The notes under the pieces: model-generated | What the model was told of the DNA's origin: nothing | Seen by the model: only the letters and a program-made list of their open reading frames with translations | Databases searched by the model: none | Shown: positions 15,357 to 23,227 of the stretch, piece by piece | How the letters are laid out: each line of letters opens with the position of its first letter | Numbering within the stretch: position 1 is the first letter of the stretch | Program-made: the position numbers and the translations under genes | Origin: an uncultured Clostridia bacterium | GTDB lineage: Bacteria > Bacillota > Clostridia > Oscillospirales > CAG-272 | Assembly: GCA_947643245.1 (NCBI GenBank) | Contig: CANRVI010000003.1 | Coordinates: 1 to 41,062, forward strand | Direction of reading: 5' to 3' | Length of the DNA stretch: 41,062 nt

Positions 15357-16967
15357 TCATTGATTCTTGTCTTGTGAAAAAGCAATATCACTGTCCGGCG
15401 TATATTCATAACAGGTAACTTCTACATCCATCATCTGTCCGCCGCGGTAAATAGTAAAGGTAAGCACATCACCCACTGCATGGCCTTCAATCGCTTCTTC
15501 CACATCACTTGCAGATGTGATTTCCGCTCCGTCTACGGATATAATTCGGTCACCGACCTGAAGCGCGCTATCATTGTATCCTTCTCCGACTCGCATAACA
15601 TATACACCCGTAGCCTGAGAGCGGAAATACCGATAGGCAGTGTAAGAATCCTTAACATCAAACAGGCTGACGCCTATAAATGTTTTTCCAGTTACATATC
15701 CGTTTGTCTGCAGTTCTCCGATAACGTGCTCCGCATCGTTGATGGGAATGGCAAATCCAAGTCCTTCAATTTCCGTTCCGGTAGATTTTGCGTTGACAAC
15801 GCCAACCAGTTCACCCTTCATATTGAACAGGCCTCCTCCAGAGTTGCCAGGGTTGATGGCCGCGTCGATCTGAATCAGCGTCATCACCGTATTGTCTACC
15901 GTAATTTCCCGATCCGTGGCAGACACAATACCGCTAGTTGCGGTTCCCCCCAGTTGGCCTAAGGGATTTCCTACCGCCATTACCTGATCCCCCACCTGCA
16001 AAGTGGAGCTGTCTCCAAAGACTGCGTGTTCCAGATCCTCAGCATCAATTTTCAGCAATGCAATGTCGGAATCCTCGTCCCGTCCAATTAACTTCGCTTC
16101 ATATTCCGTGCCGTCGGTAAGACGCACTTTAATTGTATCCGCCACTTTATTATCTGATACAATTACGTGATTGTTGGTTACAATATAACCATTTTCGCTG
16201 ACAACTACGCCGCTGCCGGCTCCACTGCTTACATATTGGAAATTCCCATATGAACTGAGAAAATCTGTTGTAATTTCTACAACACTGTTTTTGACTGTTT
16301 CATAAACCTGTGCTTGGGTCAGCGGATCTTTGATTTCATTTCCGTCTTCATCGGCAATCACGGCCGTTTTGTATATCACCAGCGGATCTTTTCCCGATGC
16401 ACTTCCTCCTGCAGACGACCCGTTTGTCAGCGCAATCCCAAAATACGCGCCGCCAAGCCCCGTTCCAAATGAAAGCAGAAGGCACGCTGCCACAATTAGG
16501 GCAATGCCAGCTCTTTTTTTGCCGTGTTCTTTTTTCTTTTTACGAGGTATCTCTCCTGGTCCGCCCGGTGTAGGAGTATGAGGGGGACGATATCGGTATT
16601 CACCAGATTCGCTTTTCTGCATCCATGCGGGATTCAACGTACTGCCACTTTGCCCTGTTATATTCCCAAGCGGCGTATACTGCGTGTTGGACTGCTGATT
16701 CGCTTCCATGCTGCCAGCAGTATTCTGATGCGACTCTTGCCGCACCGGCTGAACATCAGACCCATTAGACCAGTGATTCCAGGAGGCGGGATCCGCTGAT
16801 GGTTTCTGTGCATCCTGAGCAGCTTGCGCAGGCGTCGATTCTATGACGCCGGTCTGTCTCGGAAAATGTACTGTGGAGTCTTCCGTACCCTCTTTTAGCG
16901 GTACATTACGTACTTCCCCATTTTCTCCAGACGCAGGCTCCATATTGTCGTTTCTGTATTCTTCCAT
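15357..16967 (-). CDS. htrA: HtrA/DegP-family membrane-anchored serine protease
   Basis: A surface quality-control protease with a cytoplasmic, low-complexity N-terminus of about 150 residues rich in Gln, Ser and Gly, a single membrane helix (about 153-179), a trypsin-like domain and one C-terminal PDZ domain (about 430-520). The triad is visible: His267 in NNHVI, Asp301 in EDSDIALLKI, Ser376 in NPGNSGGGL. The protein has 536 residues, longer than most because of the N-terminal extension. The nearest ribosome site (GAAAGG) is 15 bases before the ATG, which is rather far, so the start is less sure than the rest. It lies 137 bases behind the M15 peptidase gene; both act on the outside of the cell. 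Confidence 0.95.
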   Translation of the reverse strand: MEEYRNDNMEPASGENGEVRNVPLKEGTEDSTVHFPRQTGVIESTPAQAAQDAQKPSADPASWNHWSNGSDVQPVRQESHQNTAGSMEANQQSNTQYTPLGNITGQSGSTLNPAWMQKSESGEYRYRPPHTPTPGGPGEIPRKKKKEHGKKRAGIALIVAACLLLSFGTGLGGAYFGIALTNGSSAGGSASGKDPLVIYKTAVIADEDGNEIKDPLTQAQVYETVKNSVVEITTDFLSSYGNFQYVSSGAGSGVVVSENGYIVTNNHVIVSDNKVADTIKVRLTDGTEYEAKLIGRDEDSDIALLKIDAEDLEHAVFGDSSTLQVGDQVMAVGNPLGQLGGTATSGIVSATDREITVDNTVMTLIQIDAAINPGNSGGGLFNMKGELVGVVNAKSTGTEIEGLGFAIPINDAEHVIGELQTNGYVTGKTFIGVSLFDVKDSYTAYRYFRSQATGVYVMRVGEGYNDSALQVGDRIISVDGAEITSASDVEEAIEGHAVGDVLTFTIYRGGQMMDVEVTCYEYTPDSDIAFSQDKNQ

Positions 16968-17104
16968 ATTTTTATAACCATACCTTTCGGCAAATATTTT
17001 TATGTTCTATCCTGATGCTGTTATTATATTTCCCAAATGTGATAGTTTTTTGAAGACAAAAGGAAAAATACTTGAAAACAAGCGGAAAACAATGTAAAAA
17101 AGTA

Positions 17105-18247
17105 CTATGAAACTTTTTTCTCCGCTGTTACGATAAAACCGTCTACGTTATTGCCGGATACCGTATACGTACAGTCTGCGGGAATCTTACACTGGGTGCT
17201 TCCCTTTCCAGCCTCTACATAATAAATCAAAATTCCCTTGTCAAAAGTCTCCTCCGGCGCCAGCGGGACACTGGTATCTGTTTCTATACTATACAGAAGT
17301 CGTGTACCATCATATGTGTAGGATTTCAAAAAGTCAATGTATTCTTCCAAACAGAGATCCCGCTCCTCCATGATCCGTGCGTGAGGCGTGCCCACATATC
17401 GATAATGCCAGGACTCGTAATTGATACCAGTGATATATACCTTCTCCTCCGGATAGCGGAGAACAAATCCATAATCCTCACAGTTTTCCCGAAACCATGC
17501 ACACGGCTCGTAGCTTTCCACATAGTAAGTTCCTTCACCCGGAACATATACGTTCAAATCCATAGCAAGTCCGGTATGATGCTCACTGTATCCAGGATTG
17601 GCTACATATGCCTTGGCGTAATCCTCTCCATTGGTGGCTGCGTAATCAGCATACAGGTCCGCCTGCTCCTGATAGCTGCGATATCCGCTGTTTACCTGCA
17701 TGCTGGAAAATCCAGTTGCCGCAAAATATGCTTCCGTTAATATATTGAATCTTTCAATTGTGCTTTTGCGCAGCTTCGAGGCCTTGTCCCGGACATAATA
17801 TTTATCATTTTTCAAGGAAGAAACCGAGGTGATTTCTGCTTCTGCATCTTTGGGAAAGGTATATGGATAAGCATAGTTTACCAAAATAAGCGTTCCTGTG
17901 TGAACGGATTCCTCTGACAAAGTTAGAATTTGTTCACGGTTCTCCTCTAAGCCGGTGCCGGACCCATCTACATTTTCGAGTGTCCCTATGTTGGAAGAAG
18001 GCAGCATATTCTCTTCCGGTTTATTTCTTCCGCTAACAAGTAGATAAATACAAACACCAAAGACTACAGCAAAAATCAGCGTAATAAGTATCACACCCGG
18101 ATTGGGCGGCCTACGTCTCCGCCGGCGATATCTGCTTACCGGACGCCGCCGTTGTCCATGCCCTGCTTCCTCCGGTGTATATGTTCGTTTGACTTCCTGC
18201 TGGGGATACAATCCGCCCTCGGAATTACCTTTCCAGTTATCGTTCAT
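17105..18247 (-). CDS. D-alanyl-D-alanine carboxypeptidase, VanY-like (peptidase M15B), membrane anchored
   Basis: A zinc peptidase that removes the terminal D-Ala from peptidoglycan stem peptides. It has an arginine-rich cytoplasmic N-terminus, a membrane helix (PGVILITLIFAVVFGVCIYL) and an extracellular M15 domain. That domain contains the substrate motif GYRSYQEQADLY, the zinc motif SEHHTGLAMDLNV (His and Asp ligands) and ESWHYRYVG (the third His). The start is ATG at 18247 with GGGGGGAGC 4 bases upstream; a GTG at 18268 lacks a site. It lies between pnp and htrA in one direction. Confidence 0.93.
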   Translation of the reverse strand: MNDNWKGNSEGGLYPQQEVKRTYTPEEAGHGQRRRPVSRYRRRRRRPPNPGVILITLIFAVVFGVCIYLLVSGRNKPEENMLPSSNIGTLENVDGSGTGLEENREQILTLSEESVHTGTLILVNYAYPYTFPKDAEAEITSVSSLKNDKYYVRDKASKLRKSTIERFNILTEAYFAATGFSSMQVNSGYRSYQEQADLYADYAATNGEDYAKAYVANPGYSEHHTGLAMDLNVYVPGEGTYYVESYEPCAWFRENCEDYGFVLRYPEEKVYITGINYESWHYRYVGTPHARIMEERDLCLEEYIDFLKSYTYDGTRLLYSIETDTSVPLAPEETFDKGILIYYVEAGKGSTQCKIPADCTYTVSGNNVDGFIVTAEKKVS

Positions 18248-18270
18248 AAACGCTCCCCCCAATATCACAT

Positions 18271-18298
18271 TGTCCCTCTGCCTTACAGCAGAGGGACA
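18271..18298 (-). terminator. Hairpin between pnp and the M15 gene
   Basis: TGTCCCTCTG (18271-18280) pairs perfectly with CAGAGGGACA (18289-18298), loop 8. On the minus strand no T-run follows, so it may be an RNA-processing or partial termination site that ends most pnp transcripts. Confidence 0.55.
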
Positions 18299-18310
18299 TA
18301 TTGTATTATT

Positions 18311-20416
18311 TTATTCTTCTGTTTCCAGAGCGTCTTTTCTGGACAGATTCAGTCTGCCGCGCTCGTCTATACCTAAAAATTTGACGCGCATCTTGTCGCC
18401 TACATTACAGATATCTTCAACTTTTTCGGTACGCTTATTATCCAGCTTGGAAATGTGTACAAGACCTTCTTTTCCAGGCGCAAATTCTACAAAAGCACCA
18501 ATAGGAATAATTCTTGTAACAACCCCTTCATAAATTGCACCGGCCTCCGGTTCAAACACAATCCCATCGATAATTTTTTTCGCTTCGTCGATGCTGGACT
18601 GCTCGATTGCAGAAATAAAGATGCTACCATCATCTTCGATATCGATTTTAGCTCCGGTATCCGCTACGATTTTTTGAATCACCTTACCGCCTGTGCCAAT
18701 TACTTCTCGGATTTTGTCTACATGGATCTTCATAGACAGCATCTTAGGCGCAAACTTGGATACTTGCTTTCTAGGTTCGGGAATCGCCTTCAGTAAGATT
18801 TCATCAATGATATAATCTCGTCCCTTGTGGGTCACCTCAAAAGCCTCACGGATAATCTCTGGGGTTAGACCATCTACTTTAATATCCATTTGAATCGACG
18901 TGATACCCTTGTGGGTACCAGCTACCTTAAAGTCCATATCGCCGTAAAAATCTTCCAGTCCCTGGATATCGATCATGGTCATAAAGTCATCGCTGTCTTC
19001 CGCAGTGATCAAGCCGCAGGAAATACCTGCAACCGGCGCGGTAATCGGTACACCAGCATCCATCAGCGCCAGTGTGGAACCGCAAACAGAACCCTGGGAC
19101 GTAGAACCATTGGAAGACACTACCTCAGACACCAGACGAATCGCATAGGGGAAGTCCTCCACGGAAGGAAGCACCGGCACAAGAGACCGCTCTGCCAACG
19201 CGCCATGTCCAATTTCCCGGCGTCCGGGACTTCTTGCAGATTTTGCCTCCCCTACAGAATAGCCGGGGAAGTTGTAATGATGCATATACCGTTTGCTGTC
19301 CTCTGCCCAAATACCGTCTAGTATCTGCGCATCGCTGATGGGGCCTAATGTAGCCAGGGTCATAACCTGGGTTTGTCCTCTGGTAAAGAGGCCAGACCCA
19401 TGGACCCGATTGAAAAGGCCTACTTCCGCACTCAGCGGACGAATCTCATCCATCCGTCTGCCATCTACACGTTTTTTATCAACCAGCAACCAACGGCGGA
19501 CAATTTTCTTTTGAATTTTATAAATAAGCTCCGGATAAATCGTGGGCAGTTCCGGATATTTTTCCAGAAAAGCTTCCATAATTTTATCTTGAATGGGTTC
19601 CATGCGCTCGTCTCTGACATTTTTATCGTCTGTATCCAGCGCCTGCATCACATCCTCTTCCACATAAGCAAAAATTTCGTCAAACATATTGTGGTCCAGT
19701 TCGCCGGAAGGATAGGAAAATTTCTCTTTGCCTACTTCAGAAACAATATTGCGGATAAATACAAGCAGCTGTTTAATTACCGCATGCGCCAGCATAATAG
19801 CGTTGAACATGTCATCATCGGACACTTCCTTTGCACCAGCTTCAATCATTACCACCTTTTCCTCGGATGCAGATACAGTTAAATCTAAAATGCTGGTTTC
19901 ATCCTGTTTTTGGGTGGGATTGATCATCATCTTCCCGTCAGGCGTCATACCTACAAAAACAGCGCCAATAGGACCGTTCCAAGGAATATCGGAAATAGAC
20001 AGCGCAATGGAAGCGCCGATCATAGCGGCAATTTCCGGTGCAGCGTCATGGTCTACGGAAAGAACCGTCAGCGCGACGTTTATATCGTTTCGCAGATCCT
20101 TAGGAAACAGCGGTCGAATAGAGCGGTCAATTACGCGGGAAGTGAGAATTGCCTTTTCTCCAGGTCTGCCCTCCCTCTTCAAAAAGCCACCGGGAATTTT
20201 ACCCACAGAATACATTCTCTCCTCAAAGTCTACAGACAGGGGAAGAAAATCGATTCCCTCTCGGGGACGGGCAGCTGCAGTAGCACAGGCAAGCACTGCG
20301 GTATCACCATAGCGTACCACACAGGAGCCGTTCGCCAGGCCCGCTACTTTTCCAGTCTCCACCACAAGGGGCCTGCCGGCCAGTTCAAATTCAAAGGTTT
20401 TGTACTTCTCAAACAT
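18311..20416 (-). CDS. pnp: Polyribonucleotide nucleotidyltransferase (PNPase)
   Basis: A 3'-to-5' exoribonuclease that degrades RNA by phosphorolysis. The 701 residues hold two RNase PH domains (first from FEFELAGRPLVVETGKVAGLANGS, second with FTRGQTQVMTLATLG and GTSQ-like STSQGSVCGSTLALMDAG). A KH domain follows (IREVIGTGGKVIQKIVADTGAKIDI), then an S1 domain (IYEGVVTRIIPIGAFVEFAPGKEGLVHISKL). The start is ATG at 20416, 7 bases after GGAGG; the upstream in-frame start at 20458 falls inside the leader hairpin. It lies behind rpsO, a classic order. Confidence 0.97.
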   Translation of the reverse strand: MFEKYKTFEFELAGRPLVVETGKVAGLANGSCVVRYGDTAVLACATAAARPREGIDFLPLSVDFEERMYSVGKIPGGFLKREGRPGEKAILTSRVIDRSIRPLFPKDLRNDINVALTVLSVDHDAAPEIAAMIGASIALSISDIPWNGPIGAVFVGMTPDGKMMINPTQKQDETSILDLTVSASEEKVVMIEAGAKEVSDDDMFNAIMLAHAVIKQLLVFIRNIVSEVGKEKFSYPSGELDHNMFDEIFAYVEEDVMQALDTDDKNVRDERMEPIQDKIMEAFLEKYPELPTIYPELIYKIQKKIVRRWLLVDKKRVDGRRMDEIRPLSAEVGLFNRVHGSGLFTRGQTQVMTLATLGPISDAQILDGIWAEDSKRYMHHYNFPGYSVGEAKSARSPGRREIGHGALAERSLVPVLPSVEDFPYAIRLVSEVVSSNGSTSQGSVCGSTLALMDAGVPITAPVAGISCGLITAEDSDDFMTMIDIQGLEDFYGDMDFKVAGTHKGITSIQMDIKVDGLTPEIIREAFEVTHKGRDYIIDEILLKAIPEPRKQVSKFAPKMLSMKIHVDKIREVIGTGGKVIQKIVADTGAKIDIEDDGSIFISAIEQSSIDEAKKIIDGIVFEPEAGAIYEGVVTRIIPIGAFVEFAPGKEGLVHISKLDNKRTEKVEDICNVGDKMRVKFLGIDERGRLNLSRKDALETEE

Positions 20417-20439
20417 TTTAATACCTCCATGTTTGTTGC

Positions 20440-20513
20440 TTCTTCGGAGGTTTAGCACTTAAATATATGCCGCCGACCGCGACGCATATTTAACTGCTAA
20501 TCCGCTCGAAGAA
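20440..20513 (-). promoter_or_regulatory. Long hairpin in the pnp leader, candidate autoregulatory site
   Basis: The minus strand segment 20513-20484 pairs with 20471-20440 along about 28 positions with a few bulges (outer TTCTTCG with CGAAGAA, inner TTAAATATGC with GCATATATTTAA). It encloses a GC-rich loop of about 12 bases. The stem ends 12 bases before the Shine-Dalgarno sequence (20424-20428). In E. coli, RNase III cuts a long pnp leader stem and PNPase then represses its own mRNA; the shape here is similar, the function is inferred. Confidence 0.6.
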
Positions 20514-20530
20514 ACGATTATTTTAATATA

Positions 20531-20589
20531 CCCCACAAATGCTTTGCATCTGCGGGGCTTTCGTGAAGGCTGCGGCAGATGCCGCAGCC
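20531..20589 (-). terminator. Two hairpins between rpsO and pnp
   Basis: GGCTGCGGC (20568-20576) pairs perfectly with 20581-20589 (loop AGAT). Behind it a weaker stem pairs 20531-20542 with 20546-20557. Neither is followed by a clean T-run on the minus strand, so partial termination or processing of an rpsO-pnp transcript is more likely than a full stop. No convincing separate pnp promoter was seen. Confidence 0.6.
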
Positions 20590-20624
20590 ATAACACATCA
20601 CTAGGAAAGCGGCAGCCGGGTCAA

Positions 20625-20891
20625 TTACTTTCTCAGGCCGAGCTTTTCTACAATTGCACGGTAGCGATTGATATCCTTTTTCTGCAGGTAACCCAGCAGA
20701 TTGCGGCGATGGCCAACCATTTTCAGCATACCTCTGCGAGAATGGAAGTCCTTCTGATTTACTTTCAGATGCTCGGTCAGAGTCTTGATTCTATGGGTCA
20801 GAATAGCGATCTGTACCTCCGGGGAACCGGTGTCGCCTTCATGTGTCTTGTACTCTTCAATAATTTTGTTTTTTTCTTCTTTTGTGATCAT
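20625..20891 (-). CDS. rpsO: 30S ribosomal protein S15
   Basis: An 88-residue primary 16S rRNA-binding protein of the small subunit. All hallmarks are present: the helical N-terminus [26 protein letters not shown], the rRNA-binding loop [29 protein letters not shown] and the end KLGLRK. The start is ATG at 20891 with GAGGTG 6 bases upstream. It is transcribed from its own promoter (21004-21032) with a leader of about 106 bases and is followed by pnp. Confidence 0.98.
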   Translation of the reverse strand: MITKEEKNKIIEEYKTHEGDTGSPEVQIAILTHRIKTLTEHLKVNQKDFHSRRGMLKMVGHRRNLLGYLQKKDINRYRAIVEKLGLRK

Positions 20892-20997
20892 TGTATTCAC
20901 CTCATAAAAATATTTGCAATCGCATTTCTCAGGCGGCGGCAGGTGAAAAAACCTCTGGAAGGCTTTGCATCCGCTGTCCGGGAAACCGACATTGCTA
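20892..20997 (-). promoter_or_regulatory. 5' leader of rpsO, candidate S15 autoregulation element
   Basis: A leader of about 106 bases with short complementary blocks (GTCGG with CCGGAC, AGGT with ACCT around a T-run, GCGATTGC). Several unrelated S15 leader RNAs are known in bacteria that S15 binds to block its own translation. I cannot assign this one to a known structure. Confidence 0.35.
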
Positions 20998-21003
20998 GGG
21001 GGT

Positions 21004-21032
21004 ATTATAACACAATTGCCCGACAATGTAAA
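21004..21032 (-). promoter_or_regulatory. Sigma-A promoter of rpsO
   Basis: Minus-strand TTTACA (21027-21032), 17 bp, TATAAT (21004-21009). The -35 box starts 2 bases after the stop codon of the TauE/SafE-like gene, and no terminator lies between them. Confidence 0.85.
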
Positions 21033-21033
21033 G

Positions 21034-21426
21034 CTATTTTATAATTTTTTTCTGTTTTGCTTTTTTAGGGACAAACAGGTTTCGCCACAGGGCAATGCCG
21101 CCGGCGACCACCAGCATACCGCCAAACAGCTTGCGTACCAGCACAGGATCTACCGCGTTCGCAGCAGCAGCCCCGAAATACGCCGCTACCATACCGAAGG
21201 CCGAGGTAAATAAAAGAATCCCAAAGGGAATACGCCGTTTTGTTATATGCACAAACAGAGCGGCGGCAGACGCAAAAATAAAGAAAAATAAGTTTAGTCC
21301 CTGGGCACTGATTTGATCCACATTTCGAATCAGCGTAAGGTAAATGACCAGTAAGCCCCCGCCGCCGATACCCATACCAGATAAAGAGCCCAGCAGTACA
21401 GCGGCGATAAAATCAATGATTACCAT
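21034..21426 (-). CDS. TauE/SafE-family membrane protein, half-size
   Basis: A 130-residue protein with four hydrophobic helices and the family opening [18 protein letters not shown]. TauE/SafE exporters of sulfite, sulfoacetate and similar anions normally have about 250 residues, made of two such halves. In Clostridia halves often occur as two adjacent genes. Here no second half is next to it, so it either forms a homodimer, works with a partner elsewhere, or is a remnant. GGAGG lies 5 bases before ATG 21426. It follows the ABC exporter pair on the same strand. Confidence 0.8.
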   Translation of the reverse strand: MVIIDFIAAVLLGSLSGMGIGGGGLLVIYLTLIRNVDQISAQGLNLFFFIFASAAALFVHITKRRIPFGILLFTSAFGMVAAYFGAAAANAVDPVLVRKLFGGMLVVAGGIALWRNLFVPKKAKQKKIIK

Positions 21427-21475
21427 GTACTCCTCCATACAAGCATACTGCCTTTATCTTGCATCAAAAAGCCTC

Positions 21476-23227
21476 TCAATATGCAGCAGAACCGTGAGAA
21501 AACTGACTGTTATATAGATGATGATAAAATCCCTCTGCCTCCAGCAGAGTTTTGTGATTTCCCTGCTCCACGATTTTTCCATCCCGCATAACCAAAATCA
21601 TGTCCGCATCCCGGATCGTAGACAACCGATGCGCCACGATAAAGGATGTTCTGCCCTGCATCATTTTTGCAAATGCGTCCTGGATTTTCATTTCAGTCCG
21701 GGTATCGATGGAACTGGTGGCCTCATCCAGAATCAGCATAGGCGGAAGACTGAGCATAATTCTTGAAATACATAAAAGCTGTCGCTGCCCTTGAGATAAG
21801 CTGCTCTCTTCTCCAAGCACAGTATCATATCCCTGGGGCAACCGCCGGATAAAACTGTCCGCATGGCTGGCTTTAGCCGCCGCCACAATTTCTTCTTCTG
21901 CAGCATCAGGACGTCCAAAAGCAATATTTTCCCGCACTGTGCCGCTGCAAAGCCATGTGTCCTGCAGTACCATACCAAAATTTTCTCGCAGGCTGTGCCG
22001 CGTAACGGTCCGAATGTCGGCTCCATCTACGCAGATGCAGCCCCCGTCTACATCATAAAAACGCATGAGCAAATTAATCAAGGTTGTTTTTCCGCATCCC
22101 GTTGGACCTACTATAGCAATTCGCTGTCCAGCACTCACCCGTAAATTGAGATTTTCTATTAAAGCCTTGCTTTTATCGTATGAAAAACTTACCGATTCAA
22201 GCATAACATTTCCCCGAACTTGCTGCAAAGCATCTGCTCCGTCCAAGGGCTGCTCCTCTTCATCCAATAATTCAAATACCCGTCCGGCACAAGCCATAGC
22301 ATTCTGCAGCTCTGTGACTACACCGGTAATTTCATTGAATGGCTTTGCGTATTGCACCGCATAGGATAGTAGACAGGACAACGCACCTATCGTCATCGCG
22401 CCGGATATAGCGGACAGCGCTCCCAAAAATACCGCCACTGCATATACAGTGTTGCTAATCAGCCGGGTAGTTGGATTTACTAGCGCCGAAAAAAACAGCG
22501 CACGCACAGAAGACACCTGCAGTTCATCATTGATCTGATCGAACCGCTTTTGATTTTCCTCTTCTCGATGAAAAGCATTTACAATCTTCTGATGCTCGAT
22601 CATCTCTCCTACGAATCCAGTCTGCACGCCCCGCACTTCCGACTGAACTCGAAACATGTGGTAGGTTCTTGTAGCAATAAACCGGGCCACCAGCAAAGAC
22701 AGCGGCGTAAGCAAAATGACCGCAGCAGCAGTCTGCCAGTGAATGCTGATCATAAATCCTACTGTTCCCAGAATCGTAATCACACCAGTGAACAATTGTG
22801 TAAATCCCATAAGCAGGCCATCACAGAATTGATCCACATCCGTAATCACCCGACTCACTGTATCTCCCTGTGGATGTGCATACAGATAGGAAAACGGTAG
22901 CTTTTGAATTTTTACAATTGCCGCATTTCGAATATCCTGCGCTACACTGTACGTAATCCGGTTGTTGACCACATTCATCAGCCACTGTACCAACGCTGTT
23001 ACCGCGGCGACGACACCCGCCCAAAGCAGGATAGAAATAAGAGCATTAAACTGCACCGCGCCAGCTTCCGTGATGGTATCAATAGCATTTCCAAAAAGCA
23101 CCGGTAAATACAGCGTCAGCGCTACGCTGACAGCAGCCAAGAATACCGTTACGAAAAAGAGCCATTTGTATTTCCCAATATATTGCAGAACTCTTAACAA
23201 AGTGCCTTTATTTTGTGTCTTTTTCAT
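21476..23227 (-). CDS. ABC exporter half-transporter with canonical Walker B Glu
   Basis: A 583-residue type IV ABC half-transporter with six N-terminal membrane helices (about 1-320) and a C-terminal nucleotide-binding domain. Walker A is GPTGCGKTTL, the signature is LSQGQRQLL (Gln in place of the usual Gly), Walker B plus catalytic Glu is MLILDEATSS, and the switch His is in FIVAHRLSTI. It overlaps the next gene upstream by 4 bp, showing translational coupling. The two form a heterodimer. The substrate (drug, lipid or peptide) cannot be read from sequence. Confidence 0.94.
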   Translation of the reverse strand: MKKTQNKGTLLRVLQYIGKYKWLFFVTVFLAAVSVALTLYLPVLFGNAIDTITEAGAVQFNALISILLWAGVVAAVTALVQWLMNVVNNRITYSVAQDIRNAAIVKIQKLPFSYLYAHPQGDTVSRVITDVDQFCDGLLMGFTQLFTGVITILGTVGFMISIHWQTAAAVILLTPLSLLVARFIATRTYHMFRVQSEVRGVQTGFVGEMIEHQKIVNAFHREEENQKRFDQINDELQVSSVRALFFSALVNPTTRLISNTVYAVAVFLGALSAISGAMTIGALSCLLSYAVQYAKPFNEITGVVTELQNAMACAGRVFELLDEEEQPLDGADALQQVRGNVMLESVSFSYDKSKALIENLNLRVSAGQRIAIVGPTGCGKTTLINLLMRFYDVDGGCICVDGADIRTVTRHSLRENFGMVLQDTWLCSGTVRENIAFGRPDAAEEEIVAAAKASHADSFIRRLPQGYDTVLGEESSLSQGQRQLLCISRIMLSLPPMLILDEATSSIDTRTEMKIQDAFAKMMQGRTSFIVAHRLSTIRDADMILVMRDGKIVEQGNHKTLLEAEGFYHHLYNSQFSHGSAAY

